In this document: positions 44,201 to 52,120 of the stretch, piece by piece
How the letters are laid out: each line of letters starts with the position of its first letter
Position numbering within the stretch: position 1 is the first letter of the stretch
NCBI RefSeq assembly: GCF_030929615.1
Contig: NZ_JAVFVU010000029.1
Coordinates: forward strand, 80,773-144,772
From: Dyadobacter sp. LHD-138
GTDB lineage: Bacteria > Bacteroidota > Bacteroidia > Cytophagales > Spirosomataceae
Reading direction: 5' to 3'
Length of the DNA: 64,000 bases
Position numbers and translations under genes: made by a program
The notes under the pieces: generated by a model
Told to the model about the DNA's origin: nothing
The model's input: only the letters and a program-made list of their open reading frames with translations
Databases searched by the model: none

Positions 44201-45119
44201 ACGCTATTGCATCAGTTGACAACGTTATGCTCTCATGCACCCATTGCTCCAATTTCGAAAAACCCGCAGGTCTCCTTTTCCGCCACATGCCCGCGGACTT
44301 TGCACATAAGAAACTTTGTGTAAAATGATTTTCCATTAATTTATCTTTCAGAAATGCGATGGGCAGCGGAAAATTTTTAAGGGTTTCAATGGGAATTTCC
44401 GAGGGTTTCAGTGTCTGTAAAGCCGGACGGTTATTGCCTTTATGTAAAAAGAAAATTTCACTTAAAGGAACTGCTTGCTGACAGAATTCTCCTTCCGGTT
44501 TATATGAAAACTTATTAACACCTTCACTGACAGGATCTAACACTGACCGATCATAAGACAATCCGTTAACCGTATTATCCCAGATTTTCAATTGCGGATA
44601 TCCCGGAACAATATAGGCTTTCCCATGATCGTCAAATTTGATGGCAGTCAGATCATCACTCAACAGCGTACAACCTGCCTTAATAAATGCTGCGGCAGTG
44701 GTAGATTTTCCCGCTCCCGGATTTCCCATAAAACACCAGGCTTCGTTACCGATTTTCACCGCGCTGGCATGCAAAAGAAAATATCCTTTTTGAAATAAAA
44801 TCATGGCCAATGCCTCACTGACCACAAAAAGACTCAACAGGTTTTTATCTTCCGTATGTGAGAACACGACCAGATTTTTTCCATCAACTGCCTTAAAGTC
44901 GGCAACACCGTCCCAATGCAGGATCAGGTTCCCGTCCTCTTCTTTGCCATACAAGGCTCTTATTCCTCTTCGATGTATTGGGGTCTTTTTTAATTTGGGA
45001 AGTGTTACGTCGCCCCTTATTATTGAAAAGTCTATTTCGGCAGGTTCTTTCGCCGGAATTAGTTCAGGTAATTCTATTTCAGAGGAAATCGTTAATCCGT
45101 AAGCTTTGTAAAAAGGCAT
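44190..45119 (-). CDS. HprK-like kinase in a lasso-like operon
   Basis: A 309-residue protein related to the C-terminal domain of HPr serine kinase. After about 115 residues of family-specific sequence comes the P-loop GNPGAGKST at 132-140, an adjacent histidine (LLHASAVKIG, 116-124), and the second motif LLSDDLTAIKF near 152, matching the kinase metal site. There is no HPr-type phosphotransferase system in view. In lasso clusters, such kinases phosphorylate the peptide's C-terminal residue. The classical HprK DRTG-binding N-terminal domain is absent. It overlaps the downstream nucleotidyltransferase gene by 11 bases. Confidence 0.82.
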   Translation of the reverse strand: MPFYKAYGLTISSEIELPELIPAKEPAEIDFSIIRGDVTLPKLKKTPIHRRGIRALYGKEEDGNLILHWDGVADFKAVDGKNLVVFSHTEDKNLLSLFVVSEALAMILFQKGYFLLHASAVKIGNEAWCFMGNPGAGKSTTAAAFIKAGCTLLSDDLTAIKFDDHGKAYIVPGYPQLKIWDNTVNGLSYDRSVLDPVSEGVNKFSYKPEGEFCQQAVPLSEIFFLHKGNNRPALQTLKPSEIPIETLKNFPLPIAFLKDKLMENHFTQSFLCAKSAGMWRKRRPAGFSKLEQWVHESITLSTDAIAYVP

Positions 45120-45138
45120 GTGTGTGATTTAATGTAAA

Positions 45139-45579
45139 TTATTCCCAAACCCATAAACGTTGATAAGAGACAGATCCTGACCAGTCTCCAATAATAACTT
45201 TGCCCTCTTTTTCCACCCAGGCATGTGCTTCGAATGCCTTATTAGGATTAATTTCAATGCCAATTTCTAAACTCAATGAAGGTACCCGTCGCAGCAGGTA
45301 TTTTGTAGCCAATGCCCTGGGAAGGCACAAAAGCGCAAAAGGCAATACATTGGCCGCCATATTCACAGCCTTGACAGTCTCTTCGATCTTCACCGGAGAC
45401 ACTTCCCGCATGGCTTTCGTTTCCGTAAGCCAGTGAAATAACCGTCGGAACGTTTGAAAGGGCAAAACAGTCAAACCTATTTTAATCAGCAAAAGCATAG
45501 CAGCGGCTTGCAAAAACATAAGTTTCGCATACCCGGATAAATTTTGCCATTTAAACCAGTAGGTTTTTAGTTTTTCCAC
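45139..45579 (-). CDS. lasso peptide biosynthesis B2 protein (transglutaminase-like protease)
   Basis: A 146-residue protein of the lasso B2 family. Residues 15-45 contain a hydrophobic segment (KLMFLQAAAMLLLIKIGLTV). The papain-like site is complete: Cys85 in ALLCLPRALATKYLL, His119 in EAHAWVEKEGK, Asp132 in IIGDWSG. B2 proteins cut the leader from the precursor peptide. It starts 6 bp after the PqqD-like gene. The catalytic triad is intact, so it is likely active, but no precursor is visible in the window. Confidence 0.88.
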   Translation of the reverse strand: MEKLKTYWFKWQNLSGYAKLMFLQAAAMLLLIKIGLTVLPFQTFRRLFHWLTETKAMREVSPVKIEETVKAVNMAANVLPFALLCLPRALATKYLLRRVPSLSLEIGIEINPNKAFEAHAWVEKEGKVIIGDWSGSVSYQRLWVWE

Positions 45580-45585
45580 CAGCGG

Positions 45586-45852
45586 TTATTGCGTTACTTC
45601 TACCAATTTTTCAGAAATCAGGTCATTCAGAAGTACTTCCACATCTTCCAGACAGGTTTCTTTATCTATGTCATATGCTCCAAGCACCGCTTCACAAAGT
45701 GTTTCCAGCGTTTGGGGTTCTGCTTCCAAAGAATTCCAGACCACAGCACCCACTTCATCAAGACCGTAATAAGCTCCTTTGTTGTGGTTAAGAATTACGA
45801 ATTCCTCTCCTACTTTTGATGCAATTTGCTGAGATGTCAGTTTGTATTTCAT
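45586..45852 (-). CDS. PqqD-like RRE protein (lasso B1-type)
   Basis: An 88-residue winged-helix protein of the PqqD family, the RiPP precursor-recognition element that binds leader peptides. Residues 10-35 (KVGEEFVILNHNKGAYYGLD) form the three-strand opening, VGAVVWNSLEAEP follows, and helices with VLLNDLISEKLVEVTQ end it. Its place directly before a B2 protease fits a B1 role. It is first in the four-gene operon and has a consensus promoter 49 bases upstream. Confidence 0.85.
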   Translation of the reverse strand: MKYKLTSQQIASKVGEEFVILNHNKGAYYGLDEVGAVVWNSLEAEPQTLETLCEAVLGAYDIDKETCLEDVEVLLNDLISEKLVEVTQ

Positions 45853-45900
45853 ACTGGTGTTAAGTCAATAATTTCCGTGTGTACGTGTTTTAACGAATTA

Positions 45901-45933
45901 CAAAGTTAAAAATAATAACTATTCGATTTCAAA
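45901..45933 (-). promoter_or_regulatory. consensus promoter of the lasso-like operon
   Basis: On the minus strand TTTG (45930-45933) and TAACTTTG (45901-45908) are separated by 21 bases, within the 17-23 range of the Bacteroidota consensus. Transcription would start near 45895, 43 bases before the PqqD-like ATG. The TTTG box lies inside the last codons of the aldehyde dehydrogenase gene, so the operon is independently expressed. Confidence 0.7.
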
Positions 45934-47457
45934 TTTTATTCCCTGCGCCAGTGGCAGCGCAGCACTGTAATTTATCGTTGTCGTTTGTCGGCGCATATAC
46001 GCTTTCCATGCGTCGGATCCTGACTCACGTCCGCCACCCGTTTCCTTCTCGCCGCCAAACGCACCGCCAATTTCTGCTCCTGATGTTCCGATATTGACAT
46101 TGGCAATACCGCAGTCGGAACCGGATTCTGACAAAAATTGCTCCGATTCCCGGATATTCAAAGTAAAAATGGCAGAAGATAATCCCTGCGGAACAGAATT
46201 CTGAATTTCTATAGCCTCATCCAGATCGTCGTATTTGATCAGATAAAGAATGGGGGCAAATGTTTCGGTCCGCACAATGGCAGAACTAGCCGCCACCTCG
46301 GCAATGCATGGCGCAACGTAACAACCTGAAAGATAAACGTCTCTCTGTAAAACTTCCGGCTCAACGATAAAGTACCCGCCTTCCTTTCGAATCTTTTCAA
46401 TAGCGCTTGTGTATTGTGCAACTGCAACTTTATCAATAAGCGGTCCCACGTGATTATTTTCATCCAAAGGATTTCCAATCCGGAGCTGACCATAAGCTTT
46501 TATCAATCGCTGTTTAACAATTTCATAGATATCGGCATGAATAATTAACCGCCTCGTGGACGTGCACCTTTGTCCAGCGGTACCGACGGCACCAAAAACG
46601 ATACCCGGGATTGCTACATTCAGGTCTGCACTGGGTGTCAAAATAATGGCATTATTCCCGCCTAATTCCAACAGACTTTTCCCTAAACGTCTCGCTACGG
46701 TTTCACCCACGGCCCTGCCCATTCTTGTGCTTCCCGTTGCCGAAATCAACGCAATACGTTCGTCTTCAGCCAGGTATTGTCCAATTTCTCTATCCCCCGT
46801 CACAATGGACGAAATCCCTTCGGGTAAATCATTTTCTCTTAAAACACTTTTAATAATATGCTGGCAGGCCAGGGCTGTCAGCGGCGTTTTTTCTGATGGT
46901 TTCCAAATACAAACATCCCCGCAAACCCAAGCCAGCATCGCATTCCAGGACCAGACGGCCACGGGGAAATTAAATGCCGAAATAATTCCGACAATGCCCA
47001 AAGGATGCCATTGCTCATACATCCGGTGCTGCGACCGCTCACTATGCATACTCAGTCCATAGAGCTGCCGTGAAAGTCCCACTGCAAAATCACAGATATC
47101 GATCATCTCCTGCACTTCGCCGAGCCCTTCCTGCAAGCTTTTACCCATTTCGTAACTAACCAGCGTACCCAGGGATTGTTTGTTAGCCCGCAACTGCTCT
47201 CCCATTTGCCGTACAATTTCTCCACGTTTTGGCGCGGGGACAAGACGCCAGGTCTTAAAAGCCTGATGGGCGGCTTCAACAACCTTTTCATAATCCTCTT
47301 TACTCGCGGAAGATACTTTGGCGATCAGCTTTCCATCAACGGGCGAATAGGATTCAATCATTGCACCACCACCATGCCATGATTGCAGACCTGTTGTCAC
47401 ACCGTCATTAACCGGATTTATAGCAAGCTTGCCGAGAATTTCTTTTATATCAATCAT
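45919..47457 (-). CDS. aldehyde dehydrogenase, alpha-aminoadipate semialdehyde dehydrogenase-like (ALDH7)
   Basis: A 512-residue NAD(P)-dependent aldehyde dehydrogenase of the ALDH7 branch. Cofactor and catalytic parts: FNFPVAVWSWNAMLAWVCGD with WKPSEKTPLTALA (lysine), SATGSTRMGRAVGE, the glutamate in LLELGGNNAIIL, and the nucleophile in GTAGQRCTSTRRLI (Cys near residue 304). The C-terminal GAEIGGAFGGEKETGGGRESG segment is typical of ALDH7, which oxidises 2-aminoadipate 6-semialdehyde to 2-aminoadipate in lysine breakdown. ATG at 47457 is used; the longer frame adds 23 unconserved residues. The saccharopine-dehydrogenase-like gene lies 72 bp upstream on the same strand. Confidence 0.87.
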   Translation of the reverse strand: MIDIKEILGKLAINPVNDGVTTGLQSWHGGGAMIESYSPVDGKLIAKVSSASKEDYEKVVEAAHQAFKTWRLVPAPKRGEIVRQMGEQLRANKQSLGTLVSYEMGKSLQEGLGEVQEMIDICDFAVGLSRQLYGLSMHSERSQHRMYEQWHPLGIVGIISAFNFPVAVWSWNAMLAWVCGDVCIWKPSEKTPLTALACQHIIKSVLRENDLPEGISSIVTGDREIGQYLAEDERIALISATGSTRMGRAVGETVARRLGKSLLELGGNNAIILTPSADLNVAIPGIVFGAVGTAGQRCTSTRRLIIHADIYEIVKQRLIKAYGQLRIGNPLDENNHVGPLIDKVAVAQYTSAIEKIRKEGGYFIVEPEVLQRDVYLSGCYVAPCIAEVAASSAIVRTETFAPILYLIKYDDLDEAIEIQNSVPQGLSSAIFTLNIRESEQFLSESGSDCGIANVNIGTSGAEIGGAFGGEKETGGGRESGSDAWKAYMRRQTTTINYSAALPLAQGIKFEIE

Positions 47458-47529
47458 AGTGTTTTTAACGACCAGAATATATTGATGAGTCAAGTAATGA
47501 AAATCGGATATTGGTATTCCTCTCAAATC

Positions 47530-48582
47530 TTACTCAAACAAATGACCATTGCTGGTTTTCAAAAAAGCCTGCAGGGTTATTTCTTCCTGCTTAATAAATC
47601 CCTTACTAGGTAAAGCGCCGTCGGCAACCATTTCAACAACAGCAACAATCGAGGCCGCGGTTGTCCACGATATGGCCCGCCAATGTTGTCCATCGATCTT
47701 TATCGGATGATAGGCCCGGTAAAACTCCTCCCGTTCCAGCATCTTACCTTTCCAGCCTTCCACTACCGCATAAACATAGACAACATCCTGCTGAACAGCC
47801 GGTTTTGCCTCTGTCAGGATTTGCTCAACCAGTTCACGCTTTTCCTTTAATATCAATTCATACAATAAAAACCGCATCAGACTGCAATGTCCGGGATAGC
47901 GAATAGTCTTATAATTCAACGTGTCCAGCTTCCCTTCAAAAGTTTCGCACATAGTCCCTAAGCCCCCCGACGTACTGAACGCTTCAAATTCCTGACCTTC
48001 AATATTAATCATCTCGATACCTTCGAGTGAAGGTACCATTTTCCTGACACCATTATGAATTACCTCCGCATCATTAAGGTACTCGTTCACCACACCTGCC
48101 GGCGACCAGGTAAAGGAATAACCCATCAGCCCGTTGGGATAACGCGGCAGCGCGCCTACACGCAATTCAATGTCTCTGATCCTGGTAAACCGTTTCGCCA
48201 GATCCGTCCCGACAATACCAATAAAACCGGGTGCAAGACCGCACTGAGGCACCATAACCGCTTTGCTGTCCTTGGCCATCTCACGAATTGCCGCCGTGGT
48301 TCCAACGTCTTCTGTAAGATCAAAATAATGAATTCCCTTCCGGTAGGCCAGCTGCGCAATGGGCAGATTCAAATTGTACGGCATGCAGGACACGACGGCA
48401 TCGGCATGTTCGAGAATTGCTTCCAGAAATGAGTTTTGAGAAATGTCTCCGGCTTTAAATGTAAAAGGAATATCAACAGGCGGCTTCACCCTATCGACGC
48501 CTGTTACCCGGAAACGCTTACTTAATAAAGTCGCGACCAGTGATCCGACTTTACCCAGACCTATTACAACTACATTTTTCAT
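47530..48582 (-). CDS. saccharopine dehydrogenase family protein (lysine catabolism)
   Basis: A 350-residue oxidoreductase. The Rossmann motif is VVVIGLGKVGSLVATLLSKR at the N-terminus, ADAVVSCMPYNLNLPIAQLA follows, and GIHYFDLTEDVGTTAAIREM and VPQCGLAPGFIGIVG match the saccharopine/lysine-6-dehydrogenase group. It would convert saccharopine, or lysine directly, to 2-aminoadipate 6-semialdehyde, the substrate of the aldehyde dehydrogenase encoded next. ATG at 48582 is used; an upstream ATG at 48657 adds 25 residues that precede the Rossmann strand without reason. Whether it is saccharopine or lysine-6 dehydrogenase needs assay. Confidence 0.82.
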   Translation of the reverse strand: MKNVVVIGLGKVGSLVATLLSKRFRVTGVDRVKPPVDIPFTFKAGDISQNSFLEAILEHADAVVSCMPYNLNLPIAQLAYRKGIHYFDLTEDVGTTAAIREMAKDSKAVMVPQCGLAPGFIGIVGTDLAKRFTRIRDIELRVGALPRYPNGLMGYSFTWSPAGVVNEYLNDAEVIHNGVRKMVPSLEGIEMINIEGQEFEAFSTSGGLGTMCETFEGKLDTLNYKTIRYPGHCSLMRFLLYELILKEKRELVEQILTEAKPAVQQDVVYVYAVVEGWKGKMLEREEFYRAYHPIKIDGQHWRAISWTTAASIVAVVEMVADGALPSKGFIKQEEITLQAFLKTSNGHLFE

Positions 48583-48720
48583 AAACCTGTGATTTGTGAT
48601 GAAGTGTAAAATTTCAACTGATAAAGTATATCCAGTCCGGCATTGATCCCGAAACAAAACCCGAACCGTCTACCGGGAAAAGATTTTAATGAAAGATAGG
48701 AAAAGAAATTGCAGTTTTAT

Positions 48721-48749
48721 AAAACTTACAAGCCATTTTTGTAAGTTTT
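48721..48749. repeat. 11-bp inverted repeat before the flavoprotein gene
   Basis: AAAACTTACAA (48721-48731) pairs with TTGTAAGTTTT (48739-48749), 16 bases before the ATG at 48765. The region is divergent between two genes, so it may be an operator. A TTTTTG within it could be part of the promoter. Confidence 0.45.
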
Positions 48750-48764
48750 TCAACGATTCATTGT

Positions 48765-49997
48765 ATGCAGATTGTGATTATAGGAGGAGGAGCTTCGGGG
48801 TTTATGGCTGCCATAACTGCCGCAGAAACTTATCCTGAAGCCCGGATTATTGTTTTAGAAAAAAACAAAACCGTACTGAATAAAGTAAGAATATCAGGCG
48901 GCGGCCGCTGTAATGTTACGCACAAACCTTCCGACCTTCGTTTTTTCATAAAAAACTATCCCCGCGGCGAAAAGTTTTTGAGAAAACTTCTGACACAATT
49001 TGATGCACAATCCACAGTAGACTGGTTTGAGAATCGTGGTGTAAAACTTAAGACAGAAAATGACGGCAGAATGTTTCCTGTCACTGACTCCTCCCAGACA
49101 ATCATCGAATGTTTGATACGAGCTGCCAGAATTGCCGGTATCGATGTCCGAACCAGTACCGGCGTAAAATCTTTTGCCTGGACGGAAGGACAAACCGGTA
49201 TGCGCTTTTCTATTTTACTGGACTCGGAAGAAGTGATTTCGGCTGATAAATTATTGATCGCAACGGGCGGGCATCCCAAATCGAGTGGTTTCCATTGGCT
49301 GAGTGTTCATGATCACACGATTGTTGAGCCCTTTCCATCGCTTTTCACTTTTAATGTTCCCAATGGATATTTGCTCCCACTTGCCGGCGTTGCGGTGCAG
49401 GATGCACATATTAAGATCATCGGAACCAAACACGAATGGCGCGGGCCCGTTTTATTGACACACTGGGGTTTCAGCGGTCCCGCGATTTTGAAGTTATCTG
49501 CCTGGGGAGCGCGTGACCTGGCGGCTCTGGATTATCATTTTACATTTAAAATAAGCTGGCTGCCGGATATGAATGAGCAGCAGGTCAGGGAATTTCTAAT
49601 TGCAGAAAAAACCAATACGCCAAAACAGCAAATTACTTCGCATACACGGTTCGGGTTGCCGCTTCGTTTATGGAAAGCATTTACTGAAAAGGCTGAGATT
49701 ACCGAAAATTTACGTTGGTCAGAGACAACGAATAAAGTCCTTAACCGCATGGCCGAGCTTTTGACGAACAGCCAGTTTGATGTAAAAGGAAAAAGTACTT
49801 ACAAGGAAGAATTCGTTACCTGCGGAGGCATAACACTTGCTGACATTGACCAGGGTACACTTGAAAGTAAAAAAGTTCCAGGGTTATTTTTCGCTGGGGA
49901 AGTGCTGGATGTTGACGGCATAACGGGTGGATTTAACTTCCAGAATGCCTGGACAACGGGATTTGTGGCCGGAAGAGAAATTGGAAAAAACAGCTAA
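48765..49997 (+). CDS. HI0933-like NAD(P)/FAD-dependent oxidoreductase
   Basis: A 410-residue flavoprotein of the HI0933/BaiN-type family. The FAD-binding start is QIVIIGGGASGFMAAITAAE (GxGxxG), followed by RIIVLEKNKTVLNKVRISGGGRCNVTHK, the diagnostic block with RxSGGGRCN. The middle has GGHPKSSGFHWL, and the C-terminus has TCGGITLADIDQGTLES and FFAGEVLDVDGITGGFNFQNA, which close the FAD site. The substrate is unknown; members have been linked to bile-acid and pyridine-nucleotide chemistry. Monocistronic. Confidence 0.88.
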   Translation: MQIVIIGGGASGFMAAITAAETYPEARIIVLEKNKTVLNKVRISGGGRCNVTHKPSDLRFFIKNYPRGEKFLRKLLTQFDAQSTVDWFENRGVKLKTENDGRMFPVTDSSQTIIECLIRAARIAGIDVRTSTGVKSFAWTEGQTGMRFSILLDSEEVISADKLLIATGGHPKSSGFHWLSVHDHTIVEPFPSLFTFNVPNGYLLPLAGVAVQDAHIKIIGTKHEWRGPVLLTHWGFSGPAILKLSAWGARDLAALDYHFTFKISWLPDMNEQQVREFLIAEKTNTPKQQITSHTRFGLPLRLWKAFTEKAEITENLRWSETTNKVLNRMAELLTNSQFDVKGKSTYKEEFVTCGGITLADIDQGTLESKKVPGLFFAGEVLDVDGITGGFNFQNAWTTGFVAGREIGKNS

Positions 49998-50085
49998 CGC
50001 CAAGTTTGCCAACAAAACACAAACGCCTTATATTCAAATAATTATATCTAAAATAATATCAGCAGACGTATTCCCATCAAACAAC

Positions 50086-50259
50086 GCTCCTTTGGGAGCA
50101 CCCTGTTTATAGCAATCCAGCATACATGTTCATAAATTCGGCTCCTGAGGAGCCTCCTGTCCTCAGCTTACATCTTTCTACCATCAGGTGACTCCGAAGG
50201 AGTCTTCATCCCGTTTTAAAACATCTATTTTTCTATAAACAGGATGCTCCTAAAGGAGC
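50086..50259. repeat. nested palindromic repeat element
   Basis: Four short palindromes of the GCTCC...GGAGC kind lie at 50086-50099, 50140-50154, 50190-50204 and 50246-50259. In addition the outermost 27 bases, 50086-50112, are complementary to 50233-50259 with two mismatches, so the entire 174-base region can fold back. There is no open reading frame inside. It looks like a REP-type or non-autonomous mobile repeat between two unrelated genes. Confidence 0.75.
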
Positions 50260-50267
50260 GAATTTTC

Positions 50268-52076
50268 TTAATGCGCCATCGCATCAAAGTACGACCTTAC
50301 CTTTTTGGCACGGTCCAAGCCAATCAGAGGTGCCAAAGTTTCAAGAGAGCTTTCCCGAATTGCACGGACTGAGCCAAAATGTTTTAACAACTTGGTTGCC
50401 GTCACTTTTCCAACCCCCTCCACACCTTCCAGTTCCCCAACCAAACTGGCTTTACTTCTTTTGTCTCTGTGAAAAGTAATGGCAAATCTATGCGCCTCAT
50501 CGCGAATCTGCTGAATAAGCTTCAAGGATTCGGATCTTTTATCAATATAAAGCGGCAGCGAATCTTCCGGAAAATAAATTTCTTCCAGTCGCTTGGCGAT
50601 ACCGACAATAGGCACTTGTCCGTACAAGCCAAGGCTTTTCAATGCATCACAAGCCGCACTCAACTGCCCTTTTCCACCATCAATAACGATCAGATCCGGG
50701 AGCTGCTCATTTTCCGCAATCATCCGTAAATATCTTCTGCCCACGATTTCGTTCATTGAAGCAAAGTCATTCGGCCCGATTACCGTTTTTATATTAAAAT
50801 GACGATAATCCTTTTTTGAAGCCTTTCCTTCCTTAAAACATACCATCGATGCCACCGGGTTCGTGCCCTGAATGTTGGAGTTATCGAAACATTCAATATG
50901 CCTTGGCAATGTTTTGAGCTGTAAATCTGTTTTCAGTTTGATCAGCACCCGATCTTTTTTAGAAGAACTTGCCGAATTTTCAACCTCCCTGCGCTCTGCT
51001 TTTTCACGACGGAAATACATCACATTTTTCATGGACATATCCAGCAATTTCTTCTTGTCACCGATCTGCGGAACCACCAGGTCCAGTTTTAACTCCAGGT
51101 CCGGTTTAAGATTCGAGATCAATTCCTTCGCAGCGGTACCAAATTTCTCGCGCATCTCTACAATCATCATCGCCAACAAATCTTCATCGCTTTCATCCAG
51201 TTTCTTTTTGACTTCGAAAGTTTGCGTGGCTACCATATACCCCTCCGTAATTTTCATAAAATTCAGATAGGCCGCTTCTTCGTCAGAAACAATGGTCAGT
51301 ACATCTACATTGCCAATTTTGGGATTAATAACCGTCGCCTTACTCTGAAAATTTGAAAGATGCTCAATCTTCGTTTTCCATGCGTGTGCATGTTCAAAAG
51401 CCATCTGTTCTGCGGCTGCAAGCATCTTTTCCTTGAAATATTGCTGCGGGAGCGACAAATTCCCTTTCAGCATATGATGGATCTGCTCAACCTCGATGTT
51501 ATACTCGTCTTCTGTCTGCAATCCCTCACAAGGTCCTTTGCAGTTACCAATATGATATTCCAGGCAAACTTTAAATTTTCCAGCTTCCACATTGGCCTTC
51601 GACAAGAACAAATTGCACGAACGGATCGTATAAAGCGATTTGAACATATCCAAAAGCGTATGCATGGAGCGTAAATTGGCGAAAGGACCGTAATAAGTCC
51701 CCTTCTTTTTATCCAGTTCGCGCGTTACATAGACGCGTGGAAAACGCTCACTGGTTATACAAATGAACGGGTAGGTTTTATCGTCTTTTAAAAGAATATT
51801 AAACTTTGGCTGAAACTGTTTGATCAACTGGTTTTCAAGCAGCAAAGCATCCCATTCAGTATGCACGATTGTATATTCGATACGGCGAATCTGACTCACC
51901 AAACGTTTGGTTTTACGGTCGTGCTGGTTTGATTTCAGGAAATAACTGGAAACCCTGTTTCTAAGACTTTTTGCCTTTCCGACATAAATAACCTCACCCG
52001 TTTCATCGAAATACCGGTATACACCCGGGTCAAAAGGTATTTTAGAAAGTTCGTCTTTATAATTGAATTCGGGCAT
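50268..52076 (-). CDS. uvrC: excinuclease ABC subunit C
   Basis: A 602-residue UvrC, the nuclease that makes both cuts in nucleotide excision repair. The N-terminal GIY-YIG nuclease is PGVYRYFDETGEVIYVGKAK followed by SLRNRVSSYF; a UvrB-interacting region follows near 200 (LSLPQQYFKEKMLAAAEQMA). The second nuclease has ECFDNSNIQGTNPVASMVCF and DLIVIDGGKGQLSAA; the C-terminus has helix-hairpin-helix motifs (LEGVEGVGKVTATKLLKHFG). Length is normal. Confidence 0.96.
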   Translation of the reverse strand: MPEFNYKDELSKIPFDPGVYRYFDETGEVIYVGKAKSLRNRVSSYFLKSNQHDRKTKRLVSQIRRIEYTIVHTEWDALLLENQLIKQFQPKFNILLKDDKTYPFICITSERFPRVYVTRELDKKKGTYYGPFANLRSMHTLLDMFKSLYTIRSCNLFLSKANVEAGKFKVCLEYHIGNCKGPCEGLQTEDEYNIEVEQIHHMLKGNLSLPQQYFKEKMLAAAEQMAFEHAHAWKTKIEHLSNFQSKATVINPKIGNVDVLTIVSDEEAAYLNFMKITEGYMVATQTFEVKKKLDESDEDLLAMMIVEMREKFGTAAKELISNLKPDLELKLDLVVPQIGDKKKLLDMSMKNVMYFRREKAERREVENSASSSKKDRVLIKLKTDLQLKTLPRHIECFDNSNIQGTNPVASMVCFKEGKASKKDYRHFNIKTVIGPNDFASMNEIVGRRYLRMIAENEQLPDLIVIDGGKGQLSAACDALKSLGLYGQVPIVGIAKRLEEIYFPEDSLPLYIDKRSESLKLIQQIRDEAHRFAITFHRDKRSKASLVGELEGVEGVGKVTATKLLKHFGSVRAIRESSLETLAPLIGLDRAKKVRSYFDAMAH

Positions 52077-52120
52077 GTATTTTCAGTACGTTGTTTTAAA
52101 GCAATAAAAAATAATCAGGG

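Noticed and set aside
43064..45852. Calling the operon a complete lasso-peptide cluster
   Set aside because: No asparagine-synthetase-like cyclase and no precursor ORF are present, so only the four maturation-type genes are claimed.
50086..50259. CRISPR array
   Set aside because: The four units are short, differ from each other, are palindromic and unevenly spaced (36 to 54 bp, some pairing with each other), and no cas gene is nearby.
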